Notes under the pieces: generated by a model
What the model saw: only the letters and a program-made list of their open reading frames with translations
What the model was told of the DNA's origin: nothing
Database searches by the model: none
From: JBKCUK01 sp046318415
Lineage (GTDB): Bacteria; Pseudomonadota; Alphaproteobacteria; Caedimonadales; Caedimonadaceae
NCBI GenBank assembly: GCA_046318415.1
Contig: JBKCUK010000013.1
Coordinates: forward strand, 1-48,703
DNA length: 48,703 nt
Direction of reading: 5' to 3'
Position numbers and translations under genes: made by a program
Shown: in pieces, positions 43,536 to 48,703 of the stretch
Numbering within the stretch: the first letter of the stretch is position 1
How the letters are laid out: each line of letters starts with the position of its first letter

Positions 43536-44308
43536 TTTGTTTCTGTCGATTTCTTGCGTTTTGGCGGGCGTGAGTAGATTCCGTTGGGATTCGTGAGGGT
43601 CGATATAATGCCACGCAAGGTCCTAACTTCTTGGGAATTGAGGTCCTGGCGCATGAATAACGTGTGCAGTGAACGCCGCATGATGGGCCGCTTGTGGCCG
43701 GTGCGAAAATACCCTGCCTTGTGCAGTTCTTCCTCAAGATGCTGAAGAAAGCCCAGCATTTCTTCCCTTGGTGCCACCTCAGGCATGGGTGTGGGGATTG
43801 TTTTGGGTGAGGTTGAGGCTAAAAACCACTCATAAAGCACCAGCAACACGGCCTGCCCAAGGTTCAGGGAGGAGAAATCAGGGTTGGTGGGAATTTGCAG
43901 GTGAAGGTGGGCTTCGGCCAATTCATCATTGGTGAGGCCAGTGCGCTCACGCCCAAACACCAAACCTACCCGGTGTGACGAGTCAAGGTGCTGTTGCACC
44001 CTCTCCGCTGCCACGCGGGGGGTGGCGCTGGGTTTAATCATGTACCGAAGGGTTGCTGCCGTTGCGACCACAAAGTGGAGGTCAGCAAGGGCTTGTTCAT
44101 AGCTGGGGTAGATCACCGCCTGCTCCAGCACCACATCGGCCCCCGCTGCAAGGGCCCGTGCTTCTGTTGAGAGGGGATCTTGCTGGGGATTCACCAAGCG
44201 AAGCTCACGGCAGCCAAAGTTCAGCATGGCACGGGCCACATGACCCATGTTACTGGCCAACTGCGGCTCGACCAAAATGACCACAGGCCGGGCAAGGGGA
44301 GAACTCAT
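43532..44308 (-). CDS. trmJ: SpoU-family tRNA/rRNA methyltransferase, TrmJ type
   Basis: 258 residues. The ATG at 44308 shares ATGA with the cysS stop (four-base overlap), so it is translationally coupled; an ATG five codons upstream is possible. SPOUT-fold enzyme, in the TrmJ group 2'-O-methylating the wobble-loop nucleotide 32 of tRNA. Motifs: LVEPQLASNMGHVARAMLNFG (motif 1, given here as family hallmark NMGHVARAM), RLVNPQ, GLVFGRERTGLTNDE (motif 2), and SSLNLGQAVLLVLYE (motif 3 and SAM knot). The C-terminal helical extension with RRSLHTLFMRQDLNSQEVR is also typical of TrmJ. Part of the gltX2-cysS-trmJ transcript. Confidence 0.92.
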   Translation of the reverse strand: MSSPLARPVVILVEPQLASNMGHVARAMLNFGCRELRLVNPQQDPLSTEARALAAGADVVLEQAVIYPSYEQALADLHFVVATAATLRYMIKPSATPRVAAERVQQHLDSSHRVGLVFGRERTGLTNDELAEAHLHLQIPTNPDFSSLNLGQAVLLVLYEWFLASTSPKTIPTPMPEVAPREEMLGFLQHLEEELHKAGYFRTGHKRPIMRRSLHTLFMRQDLNSQEVRTLRGIISTLTNPNGIYSRPPKRKKSTETN

Positions 44309-45669
44309 GTGCGATAGCGCCATGTGGTTCCATGCGCGCCGTCAAGCAGCTCGACACCCTGATCCAAAAGGTCAGTGCGGATGGCGTCTGCGGCGGCAAA
44401 GTCCTTGCGGGCTCTTGCCTCTTGACGGGCTTTGATGTGTGCCTCAATCGCGTCAGCGGACAGCGTGCTGGTACCCGACGCGCCACGAAACCAAGCATCA
44501 GAAGTTTGTGGCAGCAGGCCTAGAAGGGCAGCTGAGGCCTTGAGACCTCTCTGCAGCGCCACCTTGTGCTCAGCTTTATTAATCTCGCTGGCAAGCGCAT
44601 GCAGACGGGCGAGCGCCTGGGGTGTGTTCAAGTCATCATGGAGGGCGCGGAGGATCTCCTCATCCAGATCACTGTCATCAACCGGTCCATCAAATCCCTC
44701 CAAGGCTGTATAAAGCCGGTCCAGGGCCGCCTTAGATGATGTGATTAAACTCTCACTCCAATCCAGTGGGTGGCGATAATGACCTGAGAGCAGGGCATAG
44801 CGGACTACGTCGCCATTGGCTTGATGAAGAACGTCGGTAATGGTGAGGAAGTTGTTCAAGGATTTGCTCATTTTCTCGCCATTGATGGTCAAGACGCCAT
44901 TGTGCAGCCAAAAGCGAGCGAAAGTTCCTTCACCAAAAGCACCGGTGCTTTGGGCGATTTCGTTTTCGTGGTGGGGGAAAATCAGATCCTGGCCCCCGGC
45001 GTGGATATCAAAGCTCTCGCCCAAAAGGGCGTGGCTCATGGCCGAGCATTCGATGTGCCATCCAGGACGTCCATAGCCCCACGGGCTTTGCCATCCGGGT
45101 TGATCATCCAGGGAGGGTTTCCACAACACAAAGTCCGCCGCATCGCGTTTGTAGGGGGCCACATCCACCCGGGCGCCGGCGATCATCTCATCACGGCTGC
45201 GGTGCGACAGGCAGCCATAGTGGGGTTTTGAGGGCACATGGAACAGCACATGCCCCTCGGCCTCATAGGCGTGACCGCGGGAAATGAGGCGCTCGATCAT
45301 GGCGATCATCTGTGGTACATACTCGGTCGCTTTGGGTTCGTGGCGCGGGGGTAAAACATTCAAAGCACCAATATCTTCGTGATAGTGGCGGGTGGTCTCG
45401 GTGGTGATCTCCATGATCGATCGACCGGAGGCCTTGGCCGCATTCATGATTTTATCATCAATATCGGTGATATTGCGCACATAGCTGACGTCAAAGCTGC
45501 GGCGCAGCAGGCGATGCAGCACATCCATGACCACCACAGGGCGGGCATTGCCCAGATGGGCGCGGTCATAGACCGTGGGTCCGCACACATACATGCCTAC
45601 TTTCCCAGGGTTGAGGGGGGTAAATTTCTCTTTCCGGCCCGACAGGGTGTTGTGCAGGTATAGGTCCAT
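44305..45669 (-). CDS. cysS: Cysteinyl-tRNA synthetase
   Basis: 454 residues from the ATG at 45669 (MDLYLHNTLSGRK, the usual family start); an ATG six codons upstream is also possible, and only AAGAAAG resembles a ribosome binding site. Class I synthetase that charges tRNA-Cys. Seen: MYVCGPTVYD with the first Zn ligand, AHLGNARP (HIGH motif), WHIECSAMS with the second Zn Cys, GGQDLIFPHHENE, and GEKMSKSLNN (KMSKS). The C-terminal DALR-type helical domain has ARKDFAAADAIRTDLLDQGV. It lies about 45 bases after gltX2 and overlaps trmJ by four bases, so all three are probably one operon. Confidence 0.96.
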   Translation of the reverse strand: MDLYLHNTLSGRKEKFTPLNPGKVGMYVCGPTVYDRAHLGNARPVVVMDVLHRLLRRSFDVSYVRNITDIDDKIMNAAKASGRSIMEITTETTRHYHEDIGALNVLPPRHEPKATEYVPQMIAMIERLISRGHAYEAEGHVLFHVPSKPHYGCLSHRSRDEMIAGARVDVAPYKRDAADFVLWKPSLDDQPGWQSPWGYGRPGWHIECSAMSHALLGESFDIHAGGQDLIFPHHENEIAQSTGAFGEGTFARFWLHNGVLTINGEKMSKSLNNFLTITDVLHQANGDVVRYALLSGHYRHPLDWSESLITSSKAALDRLYTALEGFDGPVDDSDLDEEILRALHDDLNTPQALARLHALASEINKAEHKVALQRGLKASAALLGLLPQTSDAWFRGASGTSTLSADAIEAHIKARQEARARKDFAAADAIRTDLLDQGVELLDGAHGTTWRYRT

Positions 45670-45713
45670 GATCTTAGCTTTCTTCATTCTCAGGGGTTGA
45701 TGGGGCTGAGGGC

Positions 45714-47069
45714 TTAAGCGGTTTGTCCCATCAAACGACATCGTGCCTTTTCATAGCCAATATAGGGAAGGAAGAACTGCATTTCAGGGCCGTGGGCTTC
45801 CCCTGTCAAGGCTTGGCGTAAGGGCATAAACAAGGTGCGTCCTTTGCGTCCAGTGGCACTTGCAAGGGCAGAGGTCCAAGTTTTCCAGGTGGTCTCATCC
45901 CAGGGCGCTTGGGGCAACAGATCGAGGGCCTGTGCCACATAGTCGTGCTCTTCAATGATCGGCGTGATCTGACCATAGGCCGCCTGATGCCAGTGATGGA
46001 TATCCTTAAGCGTGGTCAAGTTGCCGCGCACCACACTCCAAAAGGCTTCATCCACGCTGGGACGAAGATCGCATAGTTCGATCCGGTCCTGGACGAGGCT
46101 GAAGGGCAGGGCATGGAGATAGCGCTGATTGATGCGGTCCAGGTCTTCCATATTGAAACGGGGCGAGGATTTACTAAACTTTTCCACATCATAGGCTGCA
46201 ATCAATTCCGCAACCGTGCCAAAGGCATGAATATCATCAGACGTGCCAAGGGTCAGGAGATAGCTGGCCAAGGCAAGGGGTTCGATGCCGTTGGCGCCCA
46301 ATTCGCGAAGGCCCAAGGTCCCTAAACGCTTGGAGAGTTTCTCGCCCTGGGCATCCACAACCAGGGGGAAATGCCCGAAGGTCAAGGCACAGGGTGTGCC
46401 GGAGAGGGCTTCAAACAGCTGAATTTGGATGGCCGTGTTGGTAATGTGATCCTCTGCCCGCAAAATATGGGTCACTCCCATCTCGTGGTCATCCACAACG
46501 GATGAAAGGGTGTAGACCGGCATGCCGTCTTCACGCACCAGCACCGGGTCTGAGAGATTGCTGGCGTCAAACTTGAGAGTGCCATGCACCAGGTCATTCC
46601 ACTGAATCTCGCCCGGCAGCAACTTAAAGCGCCAGTGGGGTTTGCGGCCTTCCGCTTCTAACTTGCGTCGCTCGTCCTCTGTTAACTGAAGGGCCGCGCG
46701 GTCATAAAGCGGTGGTTTGCCTTGGGTAAGGGCCAGCTTCCGCTTCAGCTCCAACTCTTCAGGCCGCTCGTAGCAGGGGTAAAGTCGCCCGCTTTTTTTG
46801 AGGGCCTCTGCCGCAAGGGCATAACGATCCAGGCGGGCCGACTGCTTTTCATAGCGTTGCCAGTCAACCCCTAACCAGCGCAAATCCTCTTGCAAGGCTA
46901 CGGCGTATTCCTCGCGAGAGCGCTCAAGATCTGTGTCATCCAGGCGTAAAATCAGGTCTCCCCCCACGTGGCGTGCATAGGCCCAATTGATCAAACAGGT
47001 ACGGGCATTGCCAATGTGGAGAAGTCCGGTTGGACTGGGTGCAAATCGTAAAACAGGATGGATGCTCAT
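45714..47069 (-). CDS. gltX2: Glutamyl-tRNA synthetase (second copy)
   Basis: 451 residues. The ATG has GGGAA about nine to ten bases upstream. HIGH-type motif in RFAPSPTGLLHIGNARTC, then LRLDDTD, and KMSKS-type KLSKRLGTLG. It is shorter and clearly diverged from the copy at 3885 (RIEDTD and KLSKRHG there). In alphaproteobacteria with two GltX enzymes, one makes Glu-tRNA-Gln for the transamidation route, and a glnS gene is usually missing; that is consistent here but not shown. First gene of the cluster with cysS and trmJ. Confidence 0.95.
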   Translation of the reverse strand: MSIHPVLRFAPSPTGLLHIGNARTCLINWAYARHVGGDLILRLDDTDLERSREEYAVALQEDLRWLGVDWQRYEKQSARLDRYALAAEALKKSGRLYPCYERPEELELKRKLALTQGKPPLYDRAALQLTEDERRKLEAEGRKPHWRFKLLPGEIQWNDLVHGTLKFDASNLSDPVLVREDGMPVYTLSSVVDDHEMGVTHILRAEDHITNTAIQIQLFEALSGTPCALTFGHFPLVVDAQGEKLSKRLGTLGLRELGANGIEPLALASYLLTLGTSDDIHAFGTVAELIAAYDVEKFSKSSPRFNMEDLDRINQRYLHALPFSLVQDRIELCDLRPSVDEAFWSVVRGNLTTLKDIHHWHQAAYGQITPIIEEHDYVAQALDLLPQAPWDETTWKTWTSALASATGRKGRTLFMPLRQALTGEAHGPEMQFFLPYIGYEKARCRLMGQTA

Positions 47070-47195
47070 GGTGGTCTATTTCCCATTGATTAATGAAAAG
47101 AGAATAAGCAGTTTAATTAGGGTTGCCAAGTTCTTTACGTGTGTTGCGTAAAAAACACACCCCGCCTCGTTAATCAAAATTAACGCCCCTCGAGT

Positions 47196-47225
47196 TTGAC
47201 CCATTGGAGAGATAGCGCTAATCAT
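47196..47225 (+). promoter_or_regulatory. Possible promoter of the outer-membrane protein gene
   Basis: TTGACC (47196-47201), an 18-base spacer, and AATCAT (47220-47225) lie some 50 bases before the start codon. The -10 box is imperfect; the position and the -35 box fit. Confidence 0.3.
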
Positions 47226-47274
47226 GAACTCAAGTGGCGCAGGTGCCACTATCCTCAATTTTAGGGAGCATATA

Positions 47275-48069
47275 ATGATGAAGTTTATTCCAGTTGTTGC
47301 ATTGTCAGCCGTTGCGCTGTCAGCTGCTGCTCACGCTGAGCCAGGCCGCTACACCGGTTTCCATGCTGGCGTATTCGGTGGTTACTCCATGGGCCACACC
47401 AAGGCAAACATGAAGTTTAATCGCAACCAGAGCGATGCGACGCAGTTAGACATTCTGAATGAGAAGAGTAACACCAATCTCAGTGGTACAGGTGGTATCG
47501 GCGGTCTTGAGCTGGGTTACACCAAGGATTTTGGCAAGGCAGCCTTGGGTGTTGTGGCCCATGGTCTTTTCGGTGGTCCAAAGGGTAAAGCAAAATCAAG
47601 CATCGTACATACAGACAACCTCGTTGGTACACCATACGATCAAGATCTTACCTCGACACGAGTTCGTGCGAAGCGTAAGAACGCATTTGGCTTGACCGTG
47701 CGTCCAGGCGTAACCTTGGGTGATGGTCTTCTCTCCCTCGTCATGGGTTGGGAGCGTGCCAAGTGGGAAGTACGTCGCTTGGATAGTACGACCTTCGTTC
47801 TCGCTGGAGTGCCCGGCCGCGCTGTGAACAACCCATACAAGGTACTCCCGGCCAAGGGCAACAAGTCCTTGAACGGTTGGATCCTTGGTGCTGCAGCAAC
47901 CATGCCTTTGTCTCAGCGCGTATTCATCGAAGCTGAGTACCGCCATGTATGGTACAGCAAAATTAAGTCTCACAAGGGTAAAAGCGCAAATGCTGACATG
48001 CGCAACTACCACGTCAGCTTTAAGCCACACGTTGGCGATGCTTTGGTTAAGCTGAAGTACAAGTGGTAG
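47275..48069 (+). CDS. Outer-membrane beta-barrel protein
   Basis: 264 residues from the ATG at 47275, with GGAG six bases upstream (TTAGGGAGCATATA); the frame is open from 47224. Residues 1-21 form a signal peptide (FIPVVALSAVALSAAAHA). The mature part is a series of alternating beta strands (GFHAGVFGGYSMGHT, GGIGGLELGYTKDFG, AALGVVAHGLFGG, GLTVRPGVTLGDGLLSLVMG, RVFIEAEYRHVWYS) and ends VKLKYKW with the C-terminal aromatic residue that BamA recognises. This is the 8-stranded Omp25/Opa-like porin-family fold common in alphaproteobacteria. The basic mature part and preferred codons suggest high expression. A strong terminator follows at 48103. Confidence 0.9.
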   Translation: MMKFIPVVALSAVALSAAAHAEPGRYTGFHAGVFGGYSMGHTKANMKFNRNQSDATQLDILNEKSNTNLSGTGGIGGLELGYTKDFGKAALGVVAHGLFGGPKGKAKSSIVHTDNLVGTPYDQDLTSTRVRAKRKNAFGLTVRPGVTLGDGLLSLVMGWERAKWEVRRLDSTTFVLAGVPGRAVNNPYKVLPAKGNKSLNGWILGAAATMPLSQRVFIEAEYRHVWYSKIKSHKGKSANADMRNYHVSFKPHVGDALVKLKYKW

Positions 48070-48102
48070 TCTGATCTCGTCTCGACGAGAAAGTCTAAGG
48101 GG

Positions 48103-48128
48103 AAGGCTCCGGAAGGGGCCTTTTCTGT
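48103..48128 (+). terminator. Rho-independent terminator of the outer-membrane protein gene
   Basis: AAGGCTCC-GGAA-GGGGCCTT forms an 8-bp stem with a GNRA-type tetraloop, followed by TTCTGTTTTC. Confidence 0.88.
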
Positions 48129-48282
48129 TTTCATACCCTTGTTATCAACAACCTTTCTCTATTCCCCTTGCTACCACGCGTCCGCCAGCCCCACCTTCAT
48201 CACCGCGTGGGGAACACATCCATTTCTTCGTCACCCCGGGCCCACAACGCCCCCTTCGTCATCATGAGCGTCTCACTCTCCT

Positions 48283-48496
48283 CGTCATCGCGAGCGAGGG
48301 CACCGAGCGCGGCGATCCACGGCTGTTTATTATCCGAGTCAGAGTAAACCAAGTATCCTGTAGTCACCGCCCCATCCTCATGTCATCCCCGCGCAGGCGG
48401 GGATCCAGGCTGTTCTTCATTCCCTGGTAGGGCTGTGAAGGCAAAGGACAGACAAGAACTGGATTGCCACGTCGCTGACGCTCCTCGCAATGACGA
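48283..48496 (+). repeat. Composite palindromic repeat (modules B-A-C), copy 2
   Basis: Module B at 48283-48328 (GTCATCGCGAGCGAGGGCAC through ACGGCTGTT), linker with AAACCAAGTATCCTGTAG, module A at 48381-48409 (TGTCATCCCCGCGCAGGCGG and GGATCCAGG), linker GCTGTTCTTCATTCCCTGG, and module C at 48461-48496 (GGATTGCCACGTCGCTGACG through CAATGACGA). Same order and near the same spacing as 42516-42738. Confidence 0.85.
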
Positions 48497-48562
48497 CTGA
48501 GACACACCAAATAAGCGTGCCTTAAACACCCTCGTCATCGCGCGCAGGGGCACTCCCGCCAC

Positions 48563-48703
48563 CGTCATCGCGAGCGAGGGCATCGAGCACAGCGATCCAA
48601 GGCTGTTCATATTTCCAAGTCACAGTCTACCAAGTGCTCTGTTGCCCTCTCCGCAGATCCCTGTCATGCCCGCCTGTCATCCCCGCGCAGGCGGGGATCC
48701 AGG
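48563..48703 (+). repeat. Composite palindromic repeat, copy 3 (cut by window end)
   Basis: Module B at 48563-48607, the linker with ACCAAGTGCTCTGTTG and CCTCTCCGCAGA as in copy 1, and module A at 48675-48703, where the window ends. Module C, if present, lies outside. It directly follows copy 2 in the same orientation. Confidence 0.8.

Overview
The window looks like a chromosomal segment of an alphaproteobacterium, most likely a host-associated or intracellular one of the Holosporales or Rickettsiales kind. Evidence for the alphaproteobacterial core: two glutamyl-tRNA synthetase genes, a hexameric-type citrate synthase, stand-alone rpsD and rpmB, a ComEC without a visible metallo-beta-lactamase domain, and a transaldolase/xerC cluster. 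Evidence for host association: an unusually high share of genes for exported proteins built from eukaryote-like or repeat domains (BspA-type leucine-rich repeats behind an F-box-like segment, Sel1 repeats, a new 61-62-residue repeat), often as neighbouring paralogous pairs, plus dispersed palindromic intergenic repeats. The order-level assignment is inference; no rRNA or tRNA gene was found here.

Layout. 1-1686: partial exported repeat protein. 1840-6845: comEC (minus), gltX and gltA (plus) and a small membrane protein. 7061-7247: palindromic repeats. 7436-16490: accessory island with an F-box-like/LRR protein, two paralogous exported proteins ending in a HicA-like domain around a small exported protein, another small exported protein, and a class 3 lipase-like protein. 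16562-20847: degenerate HAD protein, a cyclic-nucleotide-binding-domain/SLC13 permease with a substrate-binding protein, and an RRM RNA-binding protein. 20917-22701: long stretch without a convincing gene but with a 112-bp direct repeat. 22752-31755: rpmB, a second pair of exported paralogs, a charged single-helix lipoprotein-like protein, a tandem pair of membrane acyltransferases, an exported beta-solenoid-like protein and a small exported protein. 31822-34743: operon tal, serine-hydrolase-like protein, xerC (minus). 34931-40551: two large Sel1-repeat paralogs. 40873-42372: ccmH, a small exported protein, and a frameshifted exported protein. 42516-42738: composite repeat. 42831-47069: minus-strand translation cluster gltX2, cysS, trmJ, rpsD. 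47275-48703: outer-membrane beta-barrel gene and two more composite repeats, the last cut by the window edge.

How it fits together. The core genes serve translation (two GluRS, CysRS, TrmJ, S4, L28), the TCA cycle, DNA uptake, chromosome dimer resolution and cytochrome c maturation. Most remaining genes encode proteins with Sec-type signal peptides and no recognised housekeeping role. The candidate for an undescribed system is the block 9361-13657: two full-length paralogs, each with a signal peptide, a novel N-terminal domain, a basic linker and a C-terminal HicA-like RNase-fold domain, flanking a small exported protein and without a HicB-like antitoxin. A second candidate is the Sel1 pair, whose unrecognised C-terminal domain is better conserved than its repeats. 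Basic, nuclear-localisation-like stretches recur in several of these exported proteins, which would suit a symbiont acting on a eukaryotic host, but that is inference.
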